The translations under genes were made by a program, and so were the position numbers. DNA of 64,000 nt from Gammaproteobacteria bacterium (GTDB lineage Bacteria > Pseudomonadota > Gammaproteobacteria > Pseudomonadales > Pseudohongiellaceae), in the NCBI GenBank assembly GCA_002711845.1, contig PASF01000008.1, positions 248,001-312,000 of the forward strand, given 5' to 3'. Shown here piece after piece: positions 48,458 to 58,051 of this stretch (positions are counted from its first letter, which is position 1; the number at the start of each line of letters is the position of its first letter). Below the pieces are notes generated by a model that worked only from the letters and a program-made list of their open reading frames with translations, had not been told where the DNA came from and did no database searches.

Positions 48458-51205
48458 TCAGAACCCGGCGCCGATGGTGAAATCGAAGGTCTTGGTTCTG
48501 TCATTTTCGCCCTTCTTCAGCGGCGCTGCCAGGTAGAAGGTCAGCGGGCCAAACGGCGACAGGTAGGTTACCCCCACACCGGCCGAATAGCGCAGTTCGC
48601 TGGCATCGAAGTTGCCACAGCCCTGGCGCGACTGCGCAGCGCTGCAATTGGTCGAGAACACGTTGCCAACGTCCAGGAACAGACTGGAACGCACGCCCCC
48701 GCGATTTTCCACAAACGGCAGCGGAAACAGAATTTCCGCGGTCAGCGTGGTCAGCACGTTGCCGCCAAAGGAGTCGCGGTCACGACGGTTGATGTTGAAC
48801 GTCTCCACCGCCAGTTGCACCTGCTGATTGCCGTCGGCATCCAGCACCGGCTGCCCGTTGCTGTCAAACACCGGCACCGTCGGGTAAGCGATAGAGCCGT
48901 CATACGACGCCGCGCCACCCGGTGTCAGGATGATATTGCCATTCTCGTCCTTGCGCAGCCCAGCCTGCTGCGGGGAAATGGTGCGCGGGTCGGTGCTGCG
49001 CGGCCCCAGGCTGTTCTCGTCATAGCCACGGACCACGCCGTTGTAGGCCAGACCACCGGCAAAGAAGTTCTGGAAGAACGGCATGTCATCGGTACTGCCG
49101 TAACCATTGCCGTAACCCAGGTTGGTGCGCAGATGGAACACCCAGTCATCCCCATAGATGGGTCGGTAATACTGACCGGTATAGGTCGCGCGGTAATATT
49201 CCAGGTCGCTGCCCGGCACGGTGATCTCAAACGCCGCCTGGTGCTGGGTGCCGCGTGTGGCCAGCTGGCCACGGTTCAGTGTGCTGTACACGTAATTGGT
49301 GGTGAAGGTGAAATTGTCAAAGACCGTGCCGTACTTGTCGATAAAGCCCGGATCGCTGGGCAGACCGCGATACTGCTCGGGCAGATTGGAGATCGGCGCC
49401 GTAATGGCGTCCACCACCGGACCTTCCCACGGATTGTTGTTGGCCGGCCGGATCAGGTAACGGTCATTCAGGTTCAGCCGCGGCGTCGCCTCGATTTCCT
49501 GCACCGACAGCCCGCCCGACGACAGCTCGGTATGGGTGTATCCGACGTTATAGCCGATCTGCTGAATCTCGCTGATCGGGTAGCTGAAGTTCAGCGACGC
49601 ACCGTAGGATGTGGTGGAGAAGCTGGCAATGTTGAACGGTGAATCCTGCTTCTGCACAAACACGTTAAAACCGCGGCTGACCCCATCCGGTGTAAAGTAC
49701 GGATCCACATAGGCAAAACGCGCACTGCTCTGGAAATAACTGCGGTTCAGGCCCACCGACACGGTGCGGCCGGTACCCAGAAAGTTCTCGGCCTGCAGGT
49801 CGGTGGACACAAACCAGTCGCCGCCACCGCCGGAGCCGACGCTGAAGGAGATACTGCCGAAGCTCTGTTCCTCGACATCAAACTCCACATCAATCTGGTC
49901 AGAGGTGCCTGGCACTTCCACGGTGTCTACTTCGACCGTGGAAAAATACCCCAGTCGCTCCAGACGAATCTTGGACAGCTCGATCTGCTGGCTGGACGCC
50001 GGCGCGCTTTCCAGCTGCCGCATTTCCCGCCGCAGCACATCATCAGCGGTGGAGACGTTGCCACGGAAGTTGATGCGGTTGACGTAGGTACGGGCACCCG
50101 GCTCGACGTAAAAAATCACTTCTACCGTCTGTTCGTCATCGTTGACCGTGGGCACACCCTCGACCGTGGCAAAGGCGTATCCCAGGTTACCCAGAATCTG
50201 CGTCATGTATTCTTCACTGGCGGTGATCAGTGCCTGCGAATAGGTCTGTCCCGGGCCCACCAGCGTGTAGGCACGCAGCAACGCTTCGGCGTTGACCAGG
50301 TCACCGACCAGATCCACGCGGCTGATCTGGTACTGCTGGCCTTCGCTGACATTGATGGTGATGTAGATCTGTTCGTTGTCCGGGGTAATGGTCACCGGCG
50401 TGGAATCGACATTGAAGCGCGCAAACCCGTTATCCAGGTAGTAGGAGGTGACCCGTTCGATGTCGCCGGACAGTTGTTCACGTGAGTACCGGTCGCGACG
50501 GCTGAACGGCAGGTACCAGGGCTTGGTGCCCAGGTCCATCAGTTCGGTCAGCTCATCATCACCGTAGGTGGTGTTGCCCACCAGGTTGACGTCACGGATG
50601 CGGCTTTCCTCGCCCTCGTTCACGGTCATGTCAATGGCGACCCGGTTGCGGGGCTGCTCAGTGACCTCAATGTCGACCGTGGTGCCGTAACGGCCTCGTG
50701 AGGAATACACCTCCTGAATACCCTGGCGAATCGCCTCCAGCGTGGCGCGGGTAAAAATGCCGCCCTCGACGATTTCGGCCGAGGCCATGTTTTCCAGAAT
50801 GTCCTCGGTTTGCAGAACGCGGTTGCCTTCGATATTGATCTCGCTGACTGACGGGCGCTCCAGCACGGTGATCAGCAGCACATCGCCTTCGCGCGCCACT
50901 TCCACTTCTTCAAAGTAACCCGACTCGGTCACCGAGCGGATGATGGGACCGGTCATGCCCGGCTGCATGGTATCGCCAATGCTGACCGGCAGCAGGCTGA
51001 ACATGACGCCGGGGGAGATGCGCTGCAGACCATCAATACGAATATCGCTGATGACAAAATTCTGCTGCTGTGACAACGGCTGCTGCGTCGAGGATTGTGC
51101 AGACTGCGGGTCGGGCTGGCCCTGAAGTGCCGGCAGCAGGGGCTGCGCCTGGGCAGCGGTGCAAAGACCGATGGTCAGGAAAGCGCTGAGACTGTATCTA
51201 ATCAT
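48458..51205 (-). CDS. bamA: Outer membrane protein assembly factor BamA
   Basis: BamA is the core of the machine that inserts beta-barrel proteins in the outer membrane. The 915-residue product has a signal peptide (to AAQAQ), an extra Gln/Ser-rich stretch of about 28 residues before the first POTRA domain (FVISDIRIDGLQRIS), five POTRA domains to about residue 450, and the 16-stranded barrel. The barrel includes the VRGY-type lid motif (VVRGYDENSLGP) and ends in an aromatic residue (TIGAGF). A length about 100 residues above E. coli fits larger extracellular loops (about 600-660 and 760-820). It is 48 bp after rseP. Confidence 0.97.
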   Translation of the reverse strand: MIRYSLSAFLTIGLCTAAQAQPLLPALQGQPDPQSAQSSTQQPLSQQQNFVISDIRIDGLQRISPGVMFSLLPVSIGDTMQPGMTGPIIRSVTESGYFEEVEVAREGDVLLITVLERPSVSEINIEGNRVLQTEDILENMASAEIVEGGIFTRATLEAIRQGIQEVYSSRGRYGTTVDIEVTEQPRNRVAIDMTVNEGEESRIRDVNLVGNTTYGDDELTELMDLGTKPWYLPFSRRDRYSREQLSGDIERVTSYYLDNGFARFNVDSTPVTITPDNEQIYITINVSEGQQYQISRVDLVGDLVNAEALLRAYTLVGPGQTYSQALITASEEYMTQILGNLGYAFATVEGVPTVNDDEQTVEVIFYVEPGARTYVNRINFRGNVSTADDVLRREMRQLESAPASSQQIELSKIRLERLGYFSTVEVDTVEVPGTSDQIDVEFDVEEQSFGSISFSVGSGGGGDWFVSTDLQAENFLGTGRTVSVGLNRSYFQSSARFAYVDPYFTPDGVSRGFNVFVQKQDSPFNIASFSTTSYGASLNFSYPISEIQQIGYNVGYTHTELSSGGLSVQEIEATPRLNLNDRYLIRPANNNPWEGPVVDAITAPISNLPEQYRGLPSDPGFIDKYGTVFDNFTFTTNYVYSTLNRGQLATRGTQHQAAFEITVPGSDLEYYRATYTGQYYRPIYGDDWVFHLRTNLGYGNGYGSTDDMPFFQNFFAGGLAYNGVVRGYDENSLGPRSTDPRTISPQQAGLRKDENGNIILTPGGAASYDGSIAYPTVPVFDSNGQPVLDADGNQQVQLAVETFNINRRDRDSFGGNVLTTLTAEILFPLPFVENRGGVRSSLFLDVGNVFSTNCSAAQSRQGCGNFDASELRYSAGVGVTYLSPFGPLTFYLAAPLKKGENDRTKTFDFTIGAGF

Positions 51206-51253
51206 GAATTTCTTTGATGCCTGGATGTCTGGATGAATTTTGTGAAACGCCTT

Positions 51254-52639
51254 CTACAGCAGCCTGGCTACGTCATTGTAGATCGCCAGCATCATGATAC
51301 CGCCAATCATCAGCAGACCCATCTGCAGCCCCATGGCCTGGATCCGCTCTGGCACAGGACGGCGTATGATAGCCTCTATGGTGTAATACAACAAATGCCC
51401 ACCATCAAGCACCGGGATCGGCAGCAGGTTCAGCACACCCAGACTGATACTCAGTATCGCCAGGAACCCCAGATACACCTCAAGCCCATAACTGGCCGTC
51501 TCGCCAGCAACCTGTGCGATGGTAATGGGGCCGTTGATGTTCTTCACCGAAATCAGGCCAATCACCATCTTCTTGATCGAATCCAGCACAAAGACCGACT
51601 TGTCCCAGGTCTCCTGCAGCGCCGGCCCGATCGCGGTCAGCGGGTTGTAGGATATTTCCCGGCGCATCTCCGGCGGCAGGCTGCCATACAGATCATAGGG
51701 CTCCACATACGCACCAATGGTGCCAATTGCCACGCCATCAGCGTCACTGGCCTGCGGGGTCACCGTCAATGCCTGCTCAACCGCTCCGCGTTGGACAACA
51801 ACATCCAGCTGCAGTTCCGGATGCGCCCGCACCATTTCCACCCACTGGGTCCAGCTTCTGACCGGCTCCCCGCCGGCACTGAGCACCCGGTCGCCGGCCT
51901 GCAGGCCGGCCAGCTCGGCGCGCCCGCCAGCCACCACGCCATCAATCACCGGTGGAATTTCGTATTGCACAATGCCCAGTGAAGCCAATGGATTGGGCTC
52001 TGCAGTGCGCGATTCCCAATCCTGCACCGGTATCACATAATCGCGCGCATCAACGGCATTGGCGGGTATCGCGCTGACCACAACATTGCCGGTTTCACCC
52101 AGGCGATTGAGCAGCTGCATGGTGACCTGCTGCCAGATATTGGTGTCCACGCCATCCACCGCCACGATCTCGTCGCCGGCGCGCAGCCCGGCCGTATAGG
52201 CCGGCGAGTCGGTCAGCACGTTGGCGGCAACCGGTGCCACACCCTTCAGGCCATACGCCACATTGATCAGCCAGAACACCACAATGGCGAGCAGGAAATT
52301 GGCCATGGGGCCGGCCGCGACAATGGCAAAGCGCTGCCACAGCGGTTTGAAGTTGAACGCCATGTGGCGCTCGGCGTCAGCGATCTCACCCCCGCCGGCC
52401 TGGGTATCGTCCTGGCCCAGCATCTTGACGTAACCGCCCAGCGGAATGGGCGCGATGACATATTCCGTGCCATCCTTGCCATGCCAGGTTTTTACGGCCC
52501 GGCCAAAGCCGATGGAGAAACGCAGGACCTTCACACCGCAGCGGCGTGCGACCCAGAAATGGCCGAATTCGTGGATGGTGACCAGAATGCCCAGCGTGAC
52601 TATCAAGGCAAGAATATTGGTAAACAGTGTCTCAAACAT
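51254..52639 (-). CDS. rseP: Site-2 membrane protease RseP
   Basis: RseP cleaves anti-sigma factor RseA and remnant signal peptides within the inner membrane. The 461-residue product has the metalloprotease motif HEFGHFWVARRCGVKV in its first transmembrane segment, two PDZ domains (about 125-310; LRAGDEIVAVDGVD and LQAGDRVLSAGGEPV) and the second catalytic motif NLLPIPVLDGGHLL near the C-terminus. It lies between dxr and bamA, as in E. coli and Pseudomonas. Confidence 0.97.
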   Translation of the reverse strand: MFETLFTNILALIVTLGILVTIHEFGHFWVARRCGVKVLRFSIGFGRAVKTWHGKDGTEYVIAPIPLGGYVKMLGQDDTQAGGGEIADAERHMAFNFKPLWQRFAIVAAGPMANFLLAIVVFWLINVAYGLKGVAPVAANVLTDSPAYTAGLRAGDEIVAVDGVDTNIWQQVTMQLLNRLGETGNVVVSAIPANAVDARDYVIPVQDWESRTAEPNPLASLGIVQYEIPPVIDGVVAGGRAELAGLQAGDRVLSAGGEPVRSWTQWVEMVRAHPELQLDVVVQRGAVEQALTVTPQASDADGVAIGTIGAYVEPYDLYGSLPPEMRREISYNPLTAIGPALQETWDKSVFVLDSIKKMVIGLISVKNINGPITIAQVAGETASYGLEVYLGFLAILSISLGVLNLLPIPVLDGGHLLYYTIEAIIRRPVPERIQAMGLQMGLLMIGGIMMLAIYNDVARLL

Positions 52640-52641
52640 AA

Positions 52642-53850
52642 TTACAACCCCGCTGCGATGTCACAGGCAACAGCCCGCGCCTCGGCATCCAGCTGTTGAA
52701 TCATAGCGATAGAGACCGGCTGGCGACAAGTTATTTGCGCCAGGGTCCCGGAAATAATGCGGGGAATGTCGGTAAACCGGATCTGACCGTCCAGGAACGC
52801 CGCCACCGCAATTTCATTGGCCGCGTTCAGGCAGGTCGGGGCAAAACCGCCCTGCCGGGCCGCCTCCATGCCCAGTTCCAGACACGGGAAACGCACCAGA
52901 TCGGGCGCCAGAAACTGCAGGTCCGGGCTGTTCACCAGGCTCAGGAAATCCGCCCCCGATTCGATGCGCTGCGGCCAGGCCAGGGCGTGCGCAATCGGCA
53001 CCCGCATGTCCGGACTGCCCAGTTGTGCGAGCACCGAACCATCGCTGTATTCCACCATCGAATGCACGATGCTTTGCGGATGAATCACCACCTCCACCGC
53101 TGCGGGCGCCAGATCGAAGAGATAACACGCCTCGATAAACTCCAGCCCCTTGTTCATCATGGTGGCCGAGTCCACGGAGATCTTGCGGCCCATGTCCCAG
53201 TTCGGGTGTTTGCAGGCCTGCGCCGGCGTCACCGCGTGCAGCTGATCGACCGGCGTATGCAGAAACGGCCCGCCTGATGCTGTCAGCAACACCTTGCGCA
53301 CGCCCTGCCCGGCCAGGTTGCCGCGCGTCGACTGGGCAGGCGCCGGCAGACACTGAAAAATCGCATTGTGTTCGCTGTCGATGGGCAGAATCACCGCGCC
53401 ACTGGCCACCGCCGCCTGCATGAACAGCTCGCCGGCCATCACCAGCGACTCTTTATTGGCCAGCAGGACCTTTTTGCCGCTGTGCGCGGCCGCCAGCGCC
53501 GGCAGCAGACCCGCCGCCCCCACAATGGCCGCCATCACCACATCGACCGCCTCGTCCGAGGCAATTTTGCTCAGCGCCTCGGCGCCCCACAGCACCTGCG
53601 TCGGCGACCCGGCTTTCTGCAGCTGCAGACGCAGCGCCTCGGCCGCGTCCTCATCGCTGAGCACCGCATACACGGGCTCGAATTGCAGACACTGGCTCAG
53701 CAGCAGCGCGGTGTTGCTGTGCGCACTCAGCGCATAGACGCGGAAATGCGGATGGCGCGCGATCACATCCAGCGTGCTGGTGCCCACCGAACCGGTGGCA
53801 CCCAGGACGGTGATGGCTTGCGTGGCGGGTTGTGAGTCGGAGTGGTTCAT
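52642..53850 (-). CDS. dxr: 1-deoxy-D-xylulose 5-phosphate reductoisomerase
   Basis: Dxr makes methylerythritol phosphate, the committed step of the MEP pathway that IspD and IspF continue elsewhere in this window. The 402-residue product has the NADPH-binding motif [16 protein letters not shown] (about residues 16-31), [28 protein letters not shown] and [19 protein letters not shown]. It overlaps cdsA by 4 bp and ends 2 bp before rseP begins. Confidence 0.97.
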   Translation of the reverse strand: MNHSDSQPATQAITVLGATGSVGTSTLDVIARHPHFRVYALSAHSNTALLLSQCLQFEPVYAVLSDEDAAEALRLQLQKAGSPTQVLWGAEALSKIASDEAVDVVMAAIVGAAGLLPALAAAHSGKKVLLANKESLVMAGELFMQAAVASGAVILPIDSEHNAIFQCLPAPAQSTRGNLAGQGVRKVLLTASGGPFLHTPVDQLHAVTPAQACKHPNWDMGRKISVDSATMMNKGLEFIEACYLFDLAPAAVEVVIHPQSIVHSMVEYSDGSVLAQLGSPDMRVPIAHALAWPQRIESGADFLSLVNSPDLQFLAPDLVRFPCLELGMEAARQGGFAPTCLNAANEIAVAAFLDGQIRFTDIPRIISGTLAQITCRQPVSIAMIQQLDAEARAVACDIAAGL

Positions 53851-54752
53851 AGTACCTCAAGCCGGGCGCTGAGCAGCGCCATGGCGAGCACGAACACTGG
53901 CGTGGCGGCCACCAGACTGTCAATCCGGTCCAGTACGCCCCCGTGGCCGGGCAGGCTGCGACCGCTGTCCTTGAGACCACGATGTCGCTTGAGCATGCTT
54001 TCAAACAGATCACCGACCACCGAGAACACCGCCAGCAGCAGCGCCGCCAGCAGCAGCACGATCCAGGTCAGCGGTGTCAGCGCCTGGTATTCAGTGTGCA
54101 CCCAGGTCAGTAAACCCAGCGTCAACAGGGCACAACTGGCGAGTCCGCCCCAGAAACCGGCCCAGGATTTTTTCGGGCTCAGTGCCGGTGCCAGCTTGGC
54201 ATTGCCCCAGGCCCGGCCCGAAAAATAGGCGCCAATATCGACCACGCTGACCAGCGCCACCAGAATCAGCACCAGCAGCCCGGAGGGCGCCAGCGCCTTC
54301 AGGTACAGAAAACCCACCCAGGTCGGCAGCAGACAGGCCAGCCCCATCAGCCCGATACGCCAGCGCGCCTGCCAGTATTCCTGGCGCCGCGGGTAGCGAC
54401 GCAGGAAGTAAAAAATGCCAATCCAGAACACGATGGCGAGCGTGCTGATGACGGTGACGCCGGTGACATTCAGTGTCAGGCTTGAGGTCAGGAACAGCCC
54501 GGTCTGCTCTCTCGTGCCGGTATCCGGCAGCAGCAGGAACCAGATCACCAGCGACAGAATGCCGGTAAAACACAGCACAAACAGCAGTCGCTCACGGTCG
54601 CGCACCAGGCCCATCAGGCGGCCCCATTCCAGCAGCGCCGGCAACAGGATCAGGCTCAGGAAGCCGGCGAACATGACCGGTGACAGCCACGCCGTGCCGG
54701 CATACAGCACCAGCAGCATGGCAATGGCAGTCAGAACACGCTGTTTAAGCAA
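53847..54752 (-). CDS. cdsA: Phosphatidate cytidylyltransferase CdsA (TTG start)
   Basis: CdsA makes CDP-diacylglycerol, precursor of all membrane phospholipids. The family normally begins M-LKQR; here the corresponding codon is TTG at 54752, followed by [13 protein letters not shown], with a G-rich stretch upstream and an 8-bp overlap with uppS. The frame is open further, but only through uppS in another frame. The 301-residue product has about eight membrane helices and the signature [29 protein letters not shown], given here by its ends: SVVGD at about 243 and KDSG...PGHGG at about 261. Confidence 0.93.
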   Translation of the reverse strand: MLKQRVLTAIAMLLVLYAGTAWLSPVMFAGFLSLILLPALLEWGRLMGLVRDRERLLFVLCFTGILSLVIWFLLLPDTGTREQTGLFLTSSLTLNVTGVTVISTLAIVFWIGIFYFLRRYPRRQEYWQARWRIGLMGLACLLPTWVGFLYLKALAPSGLLVLILVALVSVVDIGAYFSGRAWGNAKLAPALSPKKSWAGFWGGLASCALLTLGLLTWVHTEYQALTPLTWIVLLLAALLLAVFSVVGDLFESMLKRHRGLKDSGRSLPGHGGVLDRIDSLVAATPVFVLAMALLSARLEVL

Positions 54753-55509
54753 TCTCTGCCCCCTCGGCGCTGGTAATCTCGTCACTGTCCGACTGTCGAC
54801 CATAACGGCGTTTGCGGCCCTTGAAATCATCCAGCGCCAGCTGCAGCGAGGCGGCATCAAATTCCGGCCAGTAGGTGTCGCAGAAATACAGTTCAGTGTA
54901 GGCAAATTGCCACAACAGGAAGTTGCTGATGCGCTGCTCGCCGCCGGTGCGAATACACAGATCAGGGGGCGGCGCGTCACTCAGGCAGACATGCTGCTGG
55001 ACGGTGTCCGGGCTGATGTCGGCAGCCTGCAGCATGCCCAGTTGCACTTTTTCGGCGATGCGCTGGCAGGCCTGGCTGATATCCCACTGGCCGCCGTAAT
55101 CGGCTGCCACCGTGACCACCATGCCGGTGTTGTGTCGGGTCATCGCCTCCACGTCATTCATGTTTTTCTGCAGGCGCGGGGAAAAACTGCCGCGGTTACC
55201 GATAAATCGCAGACGCACATTGCGCTCGTGCATCTGCCTGATTTCGTGACGTTGCAGCACACTCAGGAACAGCGCCATCAGGCCGCGCACTTCCTTGTTG
55301 GGACGTAACCAGTTCTCGCTGCTGAAGGCAAACAGGGTCAGATGTTCGATTTTGAGATCGGCACAGGCGTAGACGATTTCACGCGCGGCCTCGGCACCGG
55401 CACGGTGACCGGCGCCACCGCGCAGGCCCTGCGCCTTGGCCCAGCGATTATTGCCATCCATGATAACCGCAATGTGCCTGGGCAGTCCGGTTGTTGGGGC
55501 CTGTTCCAC
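54745..55509 (-). CDS. uppS: Undecaprenyl diphosphate synthase UppS
   Basis: UppS extends farnesyl diphosphate with eight isoprene units in cis to form the lipid carrier of cell wall sugars. The 254-residue product has the catalytic IAVIMDGNNRWAKAQG (Asp near residue 18), LTLFAFSSENWLRP, AADYGGQWD and PPPDLCIRTGGEQRISNFL. Its product is recycled by PopT, whose gene is also here. It overlaps cdsA by 8 bp. Confidence 0.97.
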   Translation of the reverse strand: MEQAPTTGLPRHIAVIMDGNNRWAKAQGLRGGAGHRAGAEAAREIVYACADLKIEHLTLFAFSSENWLRPNKEVRGLMALFLSVLQRHEIRQMHERNVRLRFIGNRGSFSPRLQKNMNDVEAMTRHNTGMVVTVAADYGGQWDISQACQRIAEKVQLGMLQAADISPDTVQQHVCLSDAPPPDLCIRTGGEQRISNFLLWQFAYTELYFCDTYWPEFDAASLQLALDDFKGRKRRYGRQSDSDEITSAEGAEIA

Positions 55510-55560
55510 TTAGACGTCTCCTCTCGCATCCATGGCTTGAGCTGCCGTGCTGTGCATGTA

Positions 55561-56118
55561 TCAGATGGACAGCAGGTCTTTCTCTTTAGCGCTGAAGGTC
55601 GACTCGACTGCGGCGATATACTTGTCAGTCAGTTTCTGAATGCGCTCTTCGGCACGGTGCTGGTCATCCTCGCTGATTTCCTTGTCTTTGAGAAGGTCCT
55701 TGACGGTCCCGTTGGCATCGCGGCGGATATTGCGGATCGCCACCCGGGCATTTTCCGCTTCGCTTTTGGCCTGCTTGGTGTATTCGCGCCGGGTTTCTTC
55801 GGTCAGCGCCGGCATTGGCAGGCGGATGGATTCACCGTTATTGGACGGGTTCAGACCCAGGTCCGACTTCATGATGGCTTTTTCCACCTCCGAAATCAGC
55901 GCCCGCTCCCATGGCACGATGACCAGCAGCCGCCCTTCTTCGACCGTGATATTGGCCAACTGGTTCAACGGCGTATCGGCGCCGTAATAAGGCACCATCA
56001 CCGTATCCAGAATGCCCGGGTGGGCGCGACCGGTACGGATTTTGTTGAATGCTATTTCCAGCGAATGCAGGGACTTTTCCATACGCTCACTGGCATCACT
56101 GATTATCTCGTCAATCAT
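55561..56118 (-). CDS. frr: Ribosome recycling factor
   Basis: Frr splits post-termination ribosomes together with EF-G. The 185-residue product has the standard length and motifs: RMEKSLHSLEIAFNKIRTGRAHP, VPYYGADTPLNQLA, and RLPMPALTEETRREYTKQAK. It lies 11 bp after pyrH and 51 bp before uppS in the conserved rpsB-tsf-pyrH-frr cluster. Confidence 0.98.
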   Translation of the reverse strand: MIDEIISDASERMEKSLHSLEIAFNKIRTGRAHPGILDTVMVPYYGADTPLNQLANITVEEGRLLVIVPWERALISEVEKAIMKSDLGLNPSNNGESIRLPMPALTEETRREYTKQAKSEAENARVAIRNIRRDANGTVKDLLKDKEISEDDQHRAEERIQKLTDKYIAAVESTFSAKEKDLLSI

Positions 56119-56129
56119 GCTGATCCCCT

Positions 56130-56888
56130 TCAGTTGGCGGTTTCGCCACTCGACTCATTCGGGCGTACCACACCAATCAAGGTACCATCGGTCAGGCCCA
56201 TCACATTATTCAGTAATGATCCCGGCTTCTGCATATTGAATACACACACCGGAATGTCATGGTCACGCACCAGACAGATGGCCGTCAGGTCCATGACCCC
56301 CAGCTTTTTGTCCAGCACTTCATCGTAAGTCAGGTAATCGTATTTGATGGCATCGGGCACGCGCAGCGGGTCGGCGGAATACACGCCGTCCACCTTGGTG
56401 GCTTTGAGAATCAGGCCGGCATCAATTTCGATACCGCGCAGGCAGGCAGCCGAGTCGGTGGTGAAAAACGGGTTACCGGTGCCGGCGGCAAAAATCACCA
56501 CATCGCCATTGCGCAGGTGGCGGATCGCGGCACGCCGGTCGTAGTGCTCCACCACCCCGCTCATGGGGATGGCCGACATCACGCGAGTGGAGATCCCGGC
56601 CCGCTCCAGCGCATCGCGCATGGCCAGGGCATTCATCACGGTGGCCAGCATGCCCATATGGTCACCGGTGACCCGCTCCATGCCCGCGGCATGCAGGGCG
56701 GCGCCACGGAACAGGTTGCCCCCGCCAATGACCACACCGATCTCAATACCCAGGCCCACCAGTTGCCCGATCTCCACCGCCATGCGGTCAAGCACCTTGG
56801 GGTCGATGCCAAAATCGGCTTCACCCGTCAGCGCCTCACCACTGAGCTTTAGCAGTATGCGTTTATACTTTTTCTCAGTTTTTGCCAT
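56130..56888 (-). CDS. pyrH: UMP kinase
   Basis: PyrH phosphorylates UMP to UDP and is a hexamer controlled by GTP and UTP. The 252-residue product has [50 protein letters not shown] and [20 protein letters not shown]. The C-terminal 10 residues or so are polar and not conserved. It follows tsf, separated by a 135-bp gap that contains a pair of inverted hairpins (56912-57006). Confidence 0.98.
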   Translation of the reverse strand: MAKTEKKYKRILLKLSGEALTGEADFGIDPKVLDRMAVEIGQLVGLGIEIGVVIGGGNLFRGAALHAAGMERVTGDHMGMLATVMNALAMRDALERAGISTRVMSAIPMSGVVEHYDRRAAIRHLRNGDVVIFAAGTGNPFFTTDSAACLRGIEIDAGLILKATKVDGVYSADPLRVPDAIKYDYLTYDEVLDKKLGVMDLTAICLVRDHDIPVCVFNMQKPGSLLNNVMGLTDGTLIGVVRPNESSGETAN

Positions 56889-56911
56889 GTCAGTGGTCCG
56901 GTCCGGTTTGT

Positions 56912-57006
56912 CCGGGGACTGAGCCTTGGCTCCGTCCCCTCGCGGTTGTTGGGTGGTTGGCCCGCCCCCTGGCTTCGAGGGGACGGAGCTTGCGCTCAGT
57001 CCCCGG
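56912..57006. repeat. Paired inverted REP-like hairpins between tsf and pyrH
   Basis: Two 31-bp arms (56912-56942 and 56976-57006) are inverted copies of each other with four mismatches. Each arm is itself a hairpin of 11 bp with one mismatch and a 4-base loop: GGGGACTGAGC against GCTCCGTCCCC. They share the core GGGGACGGAG with the palindromes at 60531-60593 and 62064-62189. The arrangement is like a BIME (two REP units head to head). Confidence 0.85.
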
Positions 57007-57023
57007 CCTGGGGCGACCAGGGC

Positions 57024-57893
57024 TTACTGCTTTTTAGAGGCAGCAGCCTGGGCTGCCACTTCTTCGGCGAAGTCGACAACTTCTTTCTCGATGCCTTCGC
57101 CCACTTCGTAGCGTACAAAGCTCACCACGTCAGCGCCAGCCTTTTTAAGCAGCGCGCCCACGGTCAGATCGGGGTCTTTGACAAACTGCTGCTCCAGCAG
57201 GGTGATTTCCGCGACGTATTTGCGAATACGGCCTTCGATCATTTTTTCCACGATCTCGGCAGGCTTGCCACTTTCGGCAGCCTGGGCGGCGTAGATTTCG
57301 CGCTCCTTGTCCAGCACATCAGCGGGCACGTCGCTGGCACGCACAACCATCGGGTTGGCAGCCGCGACGTGCATGGCGACATCACGCGCCAGCGCCGCAT
57401 CGCCGCCTGTCAGCGCGACCAGCACCGCGATGCGGTCGTTGCTGTGAACATAGGTGTCCACCACGTCGGCTTCAACCACGGCCACGCGGCGCAGGTTGAT
57501 GTTTTCGCCAATTTTCTGCACCAGCGCAGAACGGGTGTCTTCCAGCGCTGCTGCCAGCGTCGCCACGTCGGCTTCTTTTTTATCAAACGCCTGTGTCAGG
57601 CAGTCGTTGGCAAAGGCCAGGAAGCTGTCGTCACGGGCAACAAAGTCAGTTTCACTGTTCACTTCAACGATCACACCGTAGCTTTTGTCATCGGCAACAC
57701 GGGTTTTGACAATGCCTTCGGCAGCCGTGCGGCCGGCTTTTTTGGCCGCTTTCATGCCACTGGCTTTGCGCAGGTCTTCAATTGCCTTGTCCATGTCACC
57801 ATCGGCTTCCACCAGGGCCTTCTTGCAATCCATCATGCCCAGTCCGGTGCGCTCACGTAACTCTTTAACCATGCCTGCTGTAATGTTCGCCAT
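57024..57893 (-). CDS. tsf: Elongation factor Ts
   Basis: EF-Ts exchanges GDP for GTP on EF-Tu. I start at 57893 ([17 protein letters not shown]), the family start; the open frame has five more codons. The 289-residue product has the N-terminal [20 protein letters not shown], the [13 protein letters not shown] segment and two core subdomains. It is downstream of rpsB with a terminator-like hairpin between. Confidence 0.98.
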   Translation of the reverse strand: MANITAGMVKELRERTGLGMMDCKKALVEADGDMDKAIEDLRKASGMKAAKKAGRTAAEGIVKTRVADDKSYGVIVEVNSETDFVARDDSFLAFANDCLTQAFDKKEADVATLAAALEDTRSALVQKIGENINLRRVAVVEADVVDTYVHSNDRIAVLVALTGGDAALARDVAMHVAAANPMVVRASDVPADVLDKEREIYAAQAAESGKPAEIVEKMIEGRIRKYVAEITLLEQQFVKDPDLTVGALLKKAGADVVSFVRYEVGEGIEKEVVDFAEEVAAQAAASKKQ

Positions 57894-57943
57894 TTGCGAT
57901 AGCCTCACTTTGAATCTTGAATTGAAAATGCTGAAAATTTGTT

Positions 57944-57972
57944 AAAAAAAAGGGCCAAGGCCCCTTTTTTTT
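57944..57972 (-). terminator. Terminator or attenuator hairpin between rpsB and tsf
   Basis: In the transcript a run of eight A, GGGGCC, TT, GGCCC and eight T can fold into a stem of up to 13 bp with one bulged G, ending in U residues. It is near-symmetric, so it can act on both strands. It lies between two genes normally co-transcribed, so partial termination that lowers tsf relative to rpsB is likely. Confidence 0.7.
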
Positions 57973-57975
57973 CAA

Positions 57976-57999
57976 GCAGACGGTCTTGCAACCGTCTGC
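57976..57999. other. Perfect 9-bp hairpin next to the rpsB-tsf terminator
   Basis: GCAGACGGT and ACCGTCTGC are perfect inverted copies around a six-base loop. The hairpin is just upstream of the terminator in the rpsB-tsf transcript. It may be an RNA-processing or anti-terminator element, but no role can be shown. Confidence 0.5.
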
Positions 58000-58051
58000 C
58001 CTTGGAGTAGGTGTCGTCATGCGGGTGCCGGGGTCGGCACCCTCAGCCACA

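Noticed and set aside
48452-49642. 396-codon open frame on the plus strand
   Set aside because: Antisense to the bamA barrel region; the translation has no hydrophobic or catalytic pattern.
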